A stretch of DNA of 35,382 nt. Source: a bacterium. Its GTDB lineage: Bacteria > Chloroflexota > Anaerolineae > Epilineales > Epilineaceae. Position 1 is the first letter of the stretch. Each line of letters starts with the position of its first letter. The notes under the pieces are model-generated. The model ran no database searches, had not been told where the DNA came from, and saw only the letters and a list, made by a program, of their open reading frames with translations. The position numbers and the translations under genes were made by a program. The stretch is taken from contig QEVT01000031.1 in NCBI GenBank assembly GCA_003576755.1, positions 1-35,382 on the forward strand. Direction: 5' to 3'. Below are positions 1 through 8,312 of this stretch, piece by piece.

Positions 1-1020
1 GGCAAGCTCGGCGACCCCCGCTTTGCCGCGCAGACCGGCGCCGACGGCCGCTACCTCGACCCGCCGCTGGTCGCCATCCCCGCCGGCGAGTATCCCGTCG
101 GCGCGGCCGACGCGGGGCCCGGCGCGGCGCCGGCGCACGGCGTGCCGCTGGCCGGCTTCGCCATCGGCGCCTTCGCGGTCACCAACGCCGAATGGGCGTG
201 CTTCGTCGCCGCCGGCGGCTACGACGATCCCCGCTGGTGGGACACCCCCGCCGCCGCGGCGTGGCAGCGCGGCGACGCCACCGCCGAGGGCGCGCGCTGG
301 AACTACCGCGAATGGCGCCGGCGCTTCCGCGCCGACCCGGGTTTGGCCGAGCGCATGCGCGCCGAAGGCCGGCTCCCGCCGGCGGTGCACGAAGCCTGGC
401 GCGCGCGGCTGGCGATGAGCGACGAGGCGTTCGAGGAGCATCTCGCCGCCAGCCACCCCGCCGGGCCGCGGCGCGCCCCCGAGCAGTGGGCCGACACCCG
501 CTTCAACCACCCCGCCCAACCCGTGGTGGGCGTGTGCTGGTACGAGGCGCGCGCCTACTGCCGCTGGCTGGCCGCGCAGTCCGGCCGCCCGTTCCGGTTG
601 CCGACCGAGGCCGAGTGGGAGGCCGCCGCCCGCGGCCTCGCCGGCCGGCGGTTCGCGTTCGGCGACGCGTTCGACCCGGCCGCCTGCAACGCCGTCGAGA
701 CCCACGTCCGCCGCCCGACCCCGGTGGGCGTCTTCCCCGCCGGCGACACCCCCGAGGGCGCCGCCGACCTCACCGGCAACGTGTGGGAGTGGACCGCGAG
801 CGCGTGGGGCCCCGATGCCGACGCGCCCGCCTTCGGCTACCCGTACCGGCCCGACGACGGCCGCGAGGCTCCGGCCGCGCCCGACGCCTGCCTTCGCGTG
901 GCCCGCGGCGGGTCGTGGCTCAACGCCGCCGACCTCCTCCACGCCGCCTACCGCTACCCGTTCCACCCCGGCCACCGCAACGATCTCTACGGCTTCCGGG
1001 TGGCGCTCGGCCCGGCGTGA
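1..1020 (+). CDS. FGE-sulfatase (formylglycine-generating enzyme-like) domain protein, 5' truncated by window edge
   Basis: The frame is open from base 1 to the TGA at 1018-1020, so this is the C-terminal ~339 residues of a longer protein. The visible part is a complete FGE/SUMF1-type domain: an opening VAIPAGEYPVG strand, FRLPTEAEWEAAARG in the middle, GNVWEW, then RGGSW and a closing YGFRVAL. FGE domains have a C-type-lectin-like fold. True enzymes carry active-site cysteines near the RGGSW segment; here that segment reads RGGSWLNAADLL without them, so a binding role is more likely than sulfatase activation. The same fold carries the variable repeats of the two downstream DGR targets, but this copy shows no near-identical DNA match to the template repeat. 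The missing N-terminus could hold a TIR, kinase or NACHT module. Confidence 0.85.
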   Translation, partial: GKLGDPRFAAQTGADGRYLDPPLVAIPAGEYPVGAADAGPGAAPAHGVPLAGFAIGAFAVTNAEWACFVAAGGYDDPRWWDTPAAAAWQRGDATAEGARWNYREWRRRFRADPGLAERMRAEGRLPPAVHEAWRARLAMSDEAFEEHLAASHPAGPRRAPEQWADTRFNHPAQPVVGVCWYEARAYCRWLAAQSGRPFRLPTEAEWEAAARGLAGRRFAFGDAFDPAACNAVETHVRRPTPVGVFPAGDTPEGAADLTGNVWEWTASAWGPDADAPAFGYPYRPDDGREAPAAPDACLRVARGGSWLNAADLLHAAYRYPFHPGHRNDLYGFRVALGPA

Positions 1021-1100
1021 CCGCCCGGCATCGGGACGACGCCTCCGCCACGCCGTGGGTCGCGGTCCGCCGCGGCTGGCCACGCAACCCCCCGAGGCAC

Positions 1101-1250
1101 GCGTTCAACCACGCGTCACCCCCCTGCCGAACGCATAGGGGGCAGGTTTGAAACCTGCCCCTACCGGGTCCGGATCATCGTCGGCAGCATCCGGGCGTCA
1201 TCGGCGCATCTGCTCAGCCCGGCCCGACACCGCCGACCTGGGCTGAACAG
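1101..1250. repeat. Dispersed palindromic repeat R1, copy A
   Basis: About 150 bp nearly identical to 25083-25234. The core is a palindrome, GGGGCAGGTTT-G-AAACCTGCCCC, followed by CTACCGGGTCCGG and a conserved tail ending in CTGGGCTGAACAG. A shorter degenerate copy lies near 7794-7833. It sits in the gene-free stretch 1021-1382 together with a terminator. It carries no credible ORF; it resembles a non-autonomous, REP-like interspersed element. Confidence 0.8.
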
Positions 1251-1292
1251 GCGCCCTTCTATCTCCTACTTTCTATCTCCTATCAGACAACA

Positions 1293-1326
1293 ACCGAGGC
1301 CGCCCCATGACCAGGGCGGCCTCGGT
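1293..1326 (-). terminator. Strong stem-loop terminator after the secreted-protein gene
   Basis: A perfect 13-bp inverted repeat (1293-1305 with 1314-1326) has an 8-nt loop. Read on the minus strand it follows the stop codon at 1383 and leads into a T-rich run (TTGTTGT). It could also stop transcripts arriving from the plus-strand FGE gene. Confidence 0.65.
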
Positions 1327-1382
1327 CGGCGCTGCGCCCGCCGCGCCCCGATCCGGGGGCGCCGCGGCCGCGGCTCTCCATC

Positions 1383-2078
1383 TCAGTAGGGGTGGTACAG
1401 CTGCGTCACCCGCCCCTCGTCGAAGACCAGGCCGTAGGGCTCGATGAAGTACGCTTCGGCCTGCAGGTCGTGGTAGCCCCGCGCCGAGGCGGTGCTGAAC
1501 CAGAAGCTCTTCGTCGACGTCACCCGCATCGTCGTGTACCCCGGCACCGCCACCGTGCCCGCGTCGAGCACCTGCCAGGTGCACGACCAGCAGCCGTAGG
1601 GCCGGGTGACGAACTTGACGTAGCGCTGATACGCCGACCCGCAGCTGTTGGACAGCACGGTCTTGATGTAGAACGACCGGCCCGACACGAACGTGCTCGC
1701 GCGATAGCCGGTGACGGCGTCGACGGCGTAGACGTCCGACATCGCGATGCAGTCGGCCGCGGTCCCCGACGGGTTCCGCGCGTCGCTCGCGGGCGCGTCG
1801 TCCGCCGGCACGCCCGCCGCTTGGGCGGCCTCGTCGGCCTGGCCGGCCGCCGCGGCGGCCGGCTCGCCGCCGTCGAGCACGGCGTCGGTCTCCGGCATCT
1901 CCAGCAGGTCCGACTCGACGGCCTCGGCCGCTTCGATCCCGCCCGTGCGGATCGTGTCGGCCGACGCGTCGTCGGCATGGGCGGCACCCTGGGCGGCCAG
2001 CGCCGCGGCGCCGGCCAGGGCAACGGACAGGGCGAGGCGCGTCAGCGCGCTCGCGGTCGGCAGCAGGTTGCGGTTCAT
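1383..2078 (-). CDS. Secreted protein of unknown function
   Basis: 231 residues from the ATG at 2078, chosen because AAGGAG lies 7 nt upstream and a clear signal peptide follows: MNRNLLP, a hydrophobic Leu/Ala-rich stretch to about residue 33, then AHADD as a probable signal peptidase I site. Residues ~35-105 are a low-complexity acidic Ala/Asp/Glu linker. The C-terminal ~120 residues form a cysteine-containing, aromatic-rich domain (YVKFVTRPYGCWSCTW, SFWFSTASARGYHD) that looks like an extracellular beta-rich module. I do not recognise a family. It is transcribed in the same direction as the M3 peptidase but about 156 bp away, so it probably has its own promoter. Confidence 0.75.
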   Translation of the reverse strand: MNRNLLPTASALTRLALSVALAGAAALAAQGAAHADDASADTIRTGGIEAAEAVESDLLEMPETDAVLDGGEPAAAAAGQADEAAQAAGVPADDAPASDARNPSGTAADCIAMSDVYAVDAVTGYRASTFVSGRSFYIKTVLSNSCGSAYQRYVKFVTRPYGCWSCTWQVLDAGTVAVPGYTTMRVTSTKSFWFSTASARGYHDLQAEAYFIEPYGLVFDEGRVTQLYHPY

Positions 2079-2234
2079 GGTCGCTCTCCTTGTGAGGTCT
2101 GTGGGTCGTGATCGGAAGCGTCCGATCGAGATGACCCCAGTGTACGACCATGCCGACCGCGTCGATAGGCCGATCCGGACGGCCGCCGGACAACGAGCGG
2201 ACAAGCCCGCCGCCGCCCGCGCGCCCTCCCCGCC

Positions 2235-3977
2235 TCAGCTCCCCGCCGCCCCTCCCGCCTCCTCCAACGCCGCCACCGTCGACTCGATCAGCGCCACCGA
2301 CGCCCCCAGCGTGTCGGCGTCGAACGCCAGGCGCGCGCCCGCCGCCTGGTAGAGGTCCGGCAGCGTGGCGGTGCCGCCGAGCGCCAGCGCGCCCCGGTAG
2401 GCCGCCAGCGCCGCCGGTCCGCCCGCCAGCGCGCGCGCCCAGACCTGCGCCGCGCCCAGCGCGGCCAGACCATACTCGACGTAGTAGAACGGCGCCCGGA
2501 AGATGTGCAGCTTGCGGTGCCAGCCCGTGACGAGCTCGTCGTCGAGGCCGCTCCAGTCCACCGCCGGCATGAACCGCTCCCACAGCGCGCGCCACGCGGC
2601 GTCGCACGCGGCGGCCTCGCGCGCCTCGGCGGGATGGGTGTACACCCAGTGCTGGAACGCGTCGACCACCGCCATGTAGGGCCAGAAGAGGATCATGCCC
2701 TCGAGGTGCTCGACCCGCGCGCGGGCGGCCTCGGCGGCGGTGTAGAAGCCGCCGGCGTCGCGCTCGAGATGGGGCGCGGCCAGGAGCTCCATCGCCATGC
2801 TGGCAACCTCGTTGAACTCCATCGGGGAGTGCCGGTGGAAGATCGTGGGCAGGTCGGCGCCCGCGAAGGCGTGGAACGCGTGCCCGGCCTCGTGCAGCAG
2901 GGTCTGGACGTCGTCGGGCTGGCCGACGGCGTTCATGAAGATGAAGGGCCGCCGGCTGACGGCGAAGTACGTGCAGTGCGCGCCCGGCGACTTGCCCTTG
3001 TAGTTGTCGAGGTCGAGCAGGTCCTCGTCGCGCATCCGCTGGAACGCCGCGCCGAGGTCGGGGTCGAGACGCCGGAACATCTCGGCCGCGCCCGCGGCCA
3101 GCGCGGCACCGTCGCCGATCGGCGTCATCGGCGCGACCCCGGCCGGCTCGGCCGGCCGGCCGAACTGGCCGTCGGTCAGGTCCCACGGGCGCAGGCGGTC
3201 CACGCCGAGGCGGCGGCGGTGCTTCTCGTAGATGCGGGTGGCGGCCGGCACGCACACGGCCTCGATCGACGCCTGGAACGTCTCGCTGTCGGCCGGCGTG
3301 TAGTCGAAGCGCATCCGCTGGCGCCAGGCGTACTCCCGGTAGTCGGCCAGGCCGGCGTTGGCGGCGACGCGGACGCGCAGGTCGACGAGCTGGCGCCAGA
3401 GGTCGTTCAGGGCCGGCCGGTCTTGCAGCCTGCGCGTGTGCGCCAGGCGCCACGCCTGCTCGCGCCGCGCGCGGTCGGGCTCGGAGAGGACGGGCCGCAG
3501 GCGGGTCAGCGTGACCTCCTCGCCGTCCCAGGCCACGGTCTGGGCGCCGACGATCTTGTCGTAGGCGGCGCCGAGCTTGCTCTCCTCGACGGCCAGCGGC
3601 AGGTTGGCCTCGCGGAAGAGGTCGGCCTCGGCGCGGAGGTTGCGCATCGGGACCTCGAAGTCGGCGGGCACGAGGCCGCTCTCGAGCAGGCGGGTCTTGA
3701 GCTGCTGCTGGCTGGCCTGGAAGGCCGGCCCGACGTGCTCGATGAACCGGAAGAAGCGGCGCTCGGCCTCGGGGTCGGTGGTGTGCTGGTTGTACGCCAG
3801 CGCCAGCCGCGCGCGCGTCTCGCCGACGAGCGACGCGAGGGCCGACCAGTCGTGCATCCAGGCGTCGAGGGTCGCGGCGGTCAGCGGGCGCGCCAGGAGG
3901 TCGCGGGCATACGGCTCGAAGCGCTCCCACGGCCATTCGGCGGTGGCGCGGGCATCGGTGGGCAAGGTGTCGAACAT
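2235..3977 (-). CDS. M3 family oligoendopeptidase (PepF-like zinc metallopeptidase)
   Basis: 580 residues, typical for bacterial M3B oligopeptidases, which cleave short peptides in the cytoplasm. The zinc motif is intact: HEAGH at residues 362-366 (context LLHEAGHAFHAFAG), followed about 25 residues later by EFNEVASMAMELL, which supplies the third ligand. The substrate-channel segment FNEVASMAMELLAAPHL is characteristic of the family. The start at 3977 is preceded by GAGGAG about 11 nt upstream. It is divergent from the PadR gene, with a promoter candidate in the shared region. No signal peptide is seen. Assignment to M3 is firm; PepF against another M3B subfamily is less certain. Confidence 0.93.
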   Translation of the reverse strand: MFDTLPTDARATAEWPWERFEPYARDLLARPLTAATLDAWMHDWSALASLVGETRARLALAYNQHTTDPEAERRFFRFIEHVGPAFQASQQQLKTRLLESGLVPADFEVPMRNLRAEADLFREANLPLAVEESKLGAAYDKIVGAQTVAWDGEEVTLTRLRPVLSEPDRARREQAWRLAHTRRLQDRPALNDLWRQLVDLRVRVAANAGLADYREYAWRQRMRFDYTPADSETFQASIEAVCVPAATRIYEKHRRRLGVDRLRPWDLTDGQFGRPAEPAGVAPMTPIGDGAALAAGAAEMFRRLDPDLGAAFQRMRDEDLLDLDNYKGKSPGAHCTYFAVSRRPFIFMNAVGQPDDVQTLLHEAGHAFHAFAGADLPTIFHRHSPMEFNEVASMAMELLAAPHLERDAGGFYTAAEAARARVEHLEGMILFWPYMAVVDAFQHWVYTHPAEAREAAACDAAWRALWERFMPAVDWSGLDDELVTGWHRKLHIFRAPFYYVEYGLAALGAAQVWARALAGGPAALAAYRGALALGGTATLPDLYQAAGARLAFDADTLGASVALIESTVAALEEAGGAAGS

Positions 3978-4001
3978 GGGGTTGTGTCTCCTCGGGGAAG
4001 G

Positions 4002-4030
4002 ATTCTAGCGCGGCGGGGGAGGGCTTGCCA
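4002..4030 (-). promoter_or_regulatory. Candidate sigma70 promoter for the M3 peptidase
   Basis: On the minus strand, TGGCAA (-35, plus positions 4025-4030) is separated by 17 bp from TAGAAT (-10, 4002-4007). The -10 matches five of six consensus bases, the -35 only three. The distance to the ATG at 3977 gives a short leader of about 20 nt containing GAGGAG. Confidence 0.4.
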
Positions 4031-4072
4031 CGTGCGACGGGCGGATCGGGCGGGCGGCTGCGATCGGGGAGG

Positions 4073-4101
4073 TTGACATGCTGTGCGACGTATGGTATTA
4101 T
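4073..4101 (+). promoter_or_regulatory. Near-perfect sigma70 promoter of the padR operon with possible operator
   Basis: TTGACA (4073-4078), exactly 17 bp, then TATTAT (4096-4101): a close consensus promoter in a very GC-rich genome. Transcription would start about 7 nt later, at or next to the ATG at 4109, implying a leaderless or nearly leaderless mRNA. TGTGCG (4082-4087) and CGCACA (4104-4109) form an inverted repeat around the -10 box and may be a PadR operator; that part is speculative. Confidence 0.7.
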
Positions 4102-4108
4102 GGCGCAC

Positions 4109-4468
4109 ATGGCTATGGACAACACACACCAAGAGACAACACCAACCATCGACCTCGAGCTGCGGCGCGGCGTGCTGGTGCTGGCGGCGCTGCGGTGCCT
4201 GCACGCCGAGGCCTACGGCTACGCCCTGAAGAAGACCCTGGCCGAAGGCGGGCTGGACATCGACGAGGGCACGCTCTACCCGCTGCTCCGGCGGCTGGAG
4301 GCCCAGGGCCTGCTGGCCAGCGAGTGGCGGGTGGAGGAGGGCCGGCCGCGGCGCTACTACCGCACGAGCACGGCGGGCCTGGCGGCGGAGGCGGGGTTGA
4401 CCGAGCGCTGGCGCGCCATCGTGGCGGCCATGGACCGGATCCTGGACGACGGAGGGAGCGAGGCATGA
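4109..4468 (+). CDS. PadR family transcriptional regulator
   Basis: 119 residues from the ATG at 4109; in-frame ATGs also exist at 4100 and 4115. I chose 4109 because the -10 box ends at 4101, so 4100 cannot be transcribed. The protein is a PadR winged helix: LRRGVLVLAALRCLHAEAYGYALKKTL, then the recognition region with EGTLYPLLRRLEAQGLL and the wing EGRPRRYYRTS. These match the PadR N-terminal domain almost throughout. The short form lacks the long C-terminal dimerisation region (PadR-s1 type). Its stop overlaps the next gene's ATG (ATGA, 4465-4468), so the two are translationally coupled. PadR/HAAS pairs commonly act as autoregulated switches for membrane functions. Confidence 0.93.
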   Translation: MAMDNTHQETTPTIDLELRRGVLVLAALRCLHAEAYGYALKKTLAEGGLDIDEGTLYPLLRRLEAQGLLASEWRVEEGRPRRYYRTSTAGLAAEAGLTERWRAIVAAMDRILDDGGSEA

Positions 4469-5460
4469 ACACGAACGAGCTGGTGGACCGCTACGTGCAC
4501 GCGGTGGTGGGCGGCCTGCCCAAGGCACAGCGCGACGACGTGGCGCGGGAGCTGCGCACGCTGGTCGACGACATGGCGGCCGAGCGGGCCGCGGCGCGCG
4601 GCGCGGCGGTGGACGAGGCGGCGGTGGTGGAGTCGCTGCGCGCCTTGGGCCAGCCGGACGCGGTGGCGGAGCGCTACGGCCGGCCGCGCCCGCACCTGAT
4701 CGGCCCGGCGTACTTCGCGGCGTTCAAGGCGGTGACCGGCGTGGTCGTCGCGGTGCTGGGGGTGCTGTTCCTGGTGTCGACGGTGTGGTCGCTGTCGCTG
4801 GCGGGCGGTCCGCCGGCGGAGGTGCCGGGCCGGCTGCTCGAGGCGCTGCTGCGGTTCGGCACCACGGCGCTGGCCAACGTCGGCCTGATCGCGCTGATCT
4901 TCGCGGCCATCGAGCGCGCCTCGCCGGCGGGCCCGGCCTCGGAGGCGGCGGACTGGGACCCGCGGTCGCTGCCGCCGGTGGTGGACGCCGACCGGCTGGA
5001 CCGCGGCGGGCAGACGGCGGAGCTGGCCTTCGACCTGGTGGCGATGGTGATGTTCAACTGGGTGGTGCAGTGGCGGCTGCCGATCGTGATCATCGGGCCC
5101 GAGGTGACGCGCACGTGGGTGGACTTCACGCCGGCGGCGCTGGCGTGGGTGCCGTGGGTCAACGCGACGTTCGTGCTGAGCATCGCGCTGAGCCTGGTGT
5201 TGCTCTGGCGGGGCCGCTGGCAGGTGTCGACGCGGCTGGCGGACATCGCCATCAACGTGGTGTCGGTGGCGGTGCTGGTGCGGGTGCTGGCGCTGGACCG
5301 CATCGCGGTGGCGGGCTGGGTCGACACGCTGGCGCGGATGGGGCTGGGGGTGGTGGTGGTGATCGTGGTGCTCGACGTGGCGGGGCAGGTGGTGCGGCTG
5401 GCGCGGGGATGGTCCGGCGCGGCGGCGGTGGCGGAGCCGGAGCGGCGGCAGGCGGTCTAG
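4465..5460 (+). CDS. HAAS-type membrane protein paired with PadR
   Basis: 331 residues. The N-terminus (LVDRYVHAVVGGLPKAQRDDVARELRT, then an E-rich helix and LGQPDAVAERYG) is a HAAS-like cytoplasmic domain, the usual partner of PadR-s1 regulators. Hydrophobic segments follow near residues 90-112, 128-145, 228-243, 255-275 and 288-305, giving about five membrane spans. The start overlaps the PadR stop by 4 bp. Function is probably to sense or gate a membrane signal transmitted to PadR; the ligand is unknown. Confidence 0.8.
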   Translation: MNTNELVDRYVHAVVGGLPKAQRDDVARELRTLVDDMAAERAAARGAAVDEAAVVESLRALGQPDAVAERYGRPRPHLIGPAYFAAFKAVTGVVVAVLGVLFLVSTVWSLSLAGGPPAEVPGRLLEALLRFGTTALANVGLIALIFAAIERASPAGPASEAADWDPRSLPPVVDADRLDRGGQTAELAFDLVAMVMFNWVVQWRLPIVIIGPEVTRTWVDFTPAALAWVPWVNATFVLSIALSLVLLWRGRWQVSTRLADIAINVVSVAVLVRVLALDRIAVAGWVDTLARMGLGVVVVIVVLDVAGQVVRLARGWSGAAAVAEPERRQAV

Positions 5461-5467
5461 GCGGGGA

Positions 5468-5586
5468 GCGGCCCCCACCCCCCGGCCCCGTCCCCCAAAA
5501 CGGCTGGGGGAGGGGGAGATTCTCGGGGCCGCACGGGCGTGGAGACTGGGTTGGGGTGGGCGCGGGGGGCTGGCGGTGTCGGGCGC
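5468..5586. repeat. Dispersed repeat R2, copy a (left flank of DUF1800 gene)
   Basis: About 119 bp that recurs at 7242-7363 in the same orientation. It contains a G/C-tract palindrome (CCCCC...AAAA...GGCTGGGGGAGGGGG) and the shared tail GGGGCCGCACGGGCGTGGAG. The two copies bracket the DUF1800 gene. The hairpin could terminate the upstream padR operon. Confidence 0.75.
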
Positions 5587-5650
5587 GCAGGCGTGACGAT
5601 CGCCGTCCGCCGCGTCATGTGGCAGGTGATCGCCAGGAGGTCGAACGCCC

Positions 5651-7223
5651 ATGACGCACCGCGCCCCCCGCCGGCTGTCGCGCCGGCAGCTCTTCGGTCT
5701 CGGCGGCCCCGCCGCCAGCGCTCCGGCCGTGCGCTGGTCGGCGCGCGCCAGCGCCGACATGCCGCCGCCGGACCCGGTGGTCCACCTGCTCAACCGGGCG
5801 GCCTTCGGCGCCTCGCCGGGGGACCTGGCGCAGGCGCGCGCGATGGGCGTGGAGGCGTGGATCGACGCGCAGCTCGACTTCGCGTCGATCGACGCCGCGG
5901 CGGTGGAGGGGCCGCTGGCGGCGGGGCTGCCGTCGTTGGCGATGAACCTCAACGACCTGTCGCCAGATGGACCAGCGCACCTACCGCGTCACGGACGCGC
6001 TCAACGCGGCGACGTTCTTCCGGCAGGTCTTCAGCCCGCGTCGGCTCTACGAGGTGATGGTCGACTTCTGGAGCGACCACTTCTCGGTCTATCAGCTCAT
6101 GGAGAACGCGGAGGTGTTCAAGACGGTCGACGACCGGGCGGTGGCGCGGGCGCACGCGCTCGGGCGGTTCAAGGACCTGGTGACGGCGTCGGCGCGCAGC
6201 GCGGCGATGCTGCACTACCTCAACAACGACGAGAACACGAAGGACCACCCGAACGAGAACTATGCCCGCGAGATCATGGAGCTGCACACGGTCGGGGTGG
6301 CGGTGGACGGCGTGCCGTACTCCGAGGCGGACGTGTTGGAGGTGGCGCGGTGCTTCACGGGCTGGACGTGGGACCGGACGTGGAACGACCCGGCATACGG
6401 CACCTTCAAGTTCGTGCACGACCGTCACGACAACGGGCCCAAGCGGGTGCTCGGCCGCCTGCTGCCGGCGGGCGGGGGCGAGCACGATGCGCTGGAGGTG
6501 ATCGACATGTTGTGCGCGCACCCGGCGACGGCACGGTTCCTGGCGCTCAAGCTGGTGCGGCGCTTCGTGGCGGACGACCCGCTGGCGAGCGCGCCGGCGC
6601 TGGTGGACCGGGTGGCGGAGGCGTACACGCGGACGGACGGTGACATCAAGGCGATGGTGCGCACGGTGCTGACGTCGCCGGAGCTCGCGGGGGCCTTCGG
6701 GCGGCATGGGGGCAAGCTGACGCGGCCGATGGACGTGGCGGTGCGGATGATGCGCGCGGCGGGGGTGCCGCAGGCGGCGCTGGTGCCGCGGATGGGCGAC
6801 GTGAAGGCGCCGTTCCAGGTGTGGTACTTCGAGCTGGTGGGCTACGCGGGCTACATGCGGCGGATGGGGCACATCCCCTTCGGCTGGCTGACGCCGGACG
6901 GCTACCCGGACGTCAAGGAGCCGTGGTCGTCGGCGGTGGGGATGCTCTCGCGCTGGAACATGGCGCTGGCCCTGGCGACGGGCGGGATGGTGCCGGGCTT
7001 CCGGCCGCACGAGCACCGGCCGGCGGGGCTGGCGGGGCCGGAGGCGGTGGTGGACCACTGGATCGACGCGCTGCTGCACCGCCCGATGTTGGCGGAGGAC
7101 CGGGCGGTGCTGGTGGACTTCTACGCGCACAACGGCCCGCCGGGCCCGGCGACGCCGCCGGCGCTGCGCGAGGCGCAGACGGTGGCGCTGGTGCTGGCGA
7201 GCCCGTATTTTCAGTGGCGGTGA
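5651..7223 (+). pseudogene. DUF1800 domain protein, single frameshift (Tat-exported)
   Basis: Start ATG at 5651 with AGGAGG about 10 nt upstream. The N-terminus SRRQLFGLGG is a twin-arginine export signal. Residues 38-105 (VVHLLNRAAFGASPGDLAQA) match the opening of DUF1800. The frame shifts at 5963-5964, where one extra C breaks NLNDLS/QMDQRTYR. Everything after 5964 continues in another frame to the stop at 7223, with the DUF1800 hallmarks VMVDFWSDHFSVY, NENYAREIMELHTVGV and EVARCFTGWTW. Removing one C restores a single protein of ~523 residues. DUF1800 genes are usually followed by a DUF1501 partner; none is present. This could be a real mutation or an assembly error. Confidence 0.85.
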
Positions 7224-7241
7224 CGGGGGGTGTGGCGGGGG

Positions 7242-7363
7242 GCGGCCCCCACCCCCCGGCCCCCTCCCCCAAAAAAGGCTGGGGGAGGGGGAGATTCTCG
7301 GGGCCGCACGGGCGTGGAGACTGGGTTGGGATGGGCGCGGGGGGGTTCGGTGGTGTCGGGCGC
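7242..7363. repeat. Dispersed repeat R2, copy b (right flank of DUF1800 gene)
   Basis: Same-orientation copy of 5468-5586 with a few substitutions. The hairpin arms CCCCTCCCCCA and TGGGGGAGGGG pair perfectly. It lies 19 bp after the DUF1800 stop and may serve as its terminator. Confidence 0.75.
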
Positions 7364-7793
7364 AATCGGCGGGCGGCGGGCAGGCGGCGGGTGTTCGACT
7401 GGCAGGCAGCCTTAATAAATGGGCGGGTGGAGCGTATTCCATGAAGAACAATCGCATGCCGGCGCCACGCTGCCGCGGAACGGCCGTCCGGGCAGCGGCG
7501 ACGGCGGCGGCACCCATCGGAAGGAGCAGCGGCATGGCAACAGCGATACTGGCGGTCGTCGGGCATGGGCTGTGGGCGGTGGTGGTGTTGGCGTTGGGGC
7601 GTTGGGGGGCAGGGGGCGCTTGGGGCGGCGAGCGGGTCTGCCGGTCGGCGCGGTTCCGTGCGGGTGGGCGTGACGGGGTGGCGGCGGTGCGGGCGCGACC
7701 AGGCGGCTGGGGGTGGCAGGCAGGTCGGGAATCCGAGGGGCGGTGCCGGCCCGCCGGGCCAGGCGGCGCGGCGAGGTGTGTATTCGCGGGGTG

Positions 7794-7833
7794 GGTAGGG
7801 GCGGGTTTGAAACCCACACCTACCGGGTCCGGA
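7794..7833. repeat. Degenerate partial copy of repeat R1
   Basis: GGTAGGGGCGGGTTTGAAACCC-ACA-CCTACCGGGTCCGGATC resembles the palindromic core of R1 copies A and B but lacks their long tail. The surrounding 7364-7960 contains ORFs without recognisable domains; I see no supportable gene there. Confidence 0.55.
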
Positions 7834-7966
7834 TCGCGACTGCCGTGCGGCCGGGGGTGGCGGTCGGCGCGGGCTTCACCGCCCGGCGCGTAGACGCGCG
7901 GCGCTACAGCGGCCGTCGACGGCCGACGGGGGCGGCGATGGGTGGGGCAATCGAACAATCAGCGTG

Positions 7967-7994
7967 ACGGGGCGGCCTATGTCGGCCGCCCCGT
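7967..7994 (+). terminator. Perfect 11-bp stem-loop, terminator-like
   Basis: ACGGGGCGGCC (7967-7977) pairs with GGCCGCCCCGT (7984-7994) around a 6-nt loop, followed by TT. No clear gene precedes it; it may insulate the DGR target promoter region. Confidence 0.4.
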
Positions 7995-8038
7995 TTGCGC
8001 GTTTCGCGGCGGCGACAGCGGCAAGAGCGGTCGGCAGC

Positions 8039-8192
8039 AAGCAAAGAAGTGGGTGGCGATCACGGTAGATGCGGTGGGTGATAAGCAAAGAAGTGGGTCG
8101 CGATAGGCAAAGAAGTTGTTGGAGTTAGCCAAAGAAGTCGTCGGTGATAGCCAAAGAAGTCGTCAGCGATAGCGGTAGACGTGGGCGGGAAT
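8039..8192. repeat. Seven-unit 22-bp tandem array upstream of DGR target 1
   Basis: Exactly seven contiguous 22-bp units (boundaries at 8061, 8083, 8105, 8127, 8149, 8171). Five carry the core CAAAGAAGT near their start; units 2 and 7 are a second type with CGGTAGA. The 22-bp period is not a multiple of three, arguing against a coding repeat, and equals about two helical turns, so sites would lie on one face of the DNA. It ends ~90 bp before the promoter candidate. Confidence 0.85.
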
Positions 8193-8283
8193 GGCCGAAG
8201 GTGCAGGTGAATGCGCAGGAGCCTGTCATACGAATGTCTATAATATTGTCGCCATCATGCCTCACACGTCGGGTGGGTTGTCG

Positions 8284-8312
8284 TTCAGATTCTGCGGTCT
8301 TTGCGGTATGAT
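8284..8312 (+). promoter_or_regulatory. Candidate sigma70 promoter of the TIR-NACHT-FGE gene
   Basis: TTCAGA (8284-8289), 17 bp, TATGAT (8307-8312), in a locally AT-richer island. A second isolated TATAAT lies at 8239-8244. Either start would leave a leader of more than 150 nt before the ATG at 8479, including a small GAGAG-GTTA-CTCTC hairpin near 8329-8342. Confidence 0.45.

Noticed and set aside
1-1020. A third DGR variable repeat at the end of the left-edge FGE gene
   Set aside because: The DNA is not near-identical to TR and lacks the 29-bp homing segment and the post-VR hairpins.
7441-7893. Possible small gene, with an internal ATG at 7534 preceded by AAGGAG and a hydrophobic stretch
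   Set aside because: No family resemblance, it runs through the degenerate R1 repeat, and composition is Gly/Arg/Ala-rich. I cannot support it as a gene.
8039-8192. CRISPR array
   Set aside because: The 22-bp units are contiguous with no unique spacers, and no cas genes are present.
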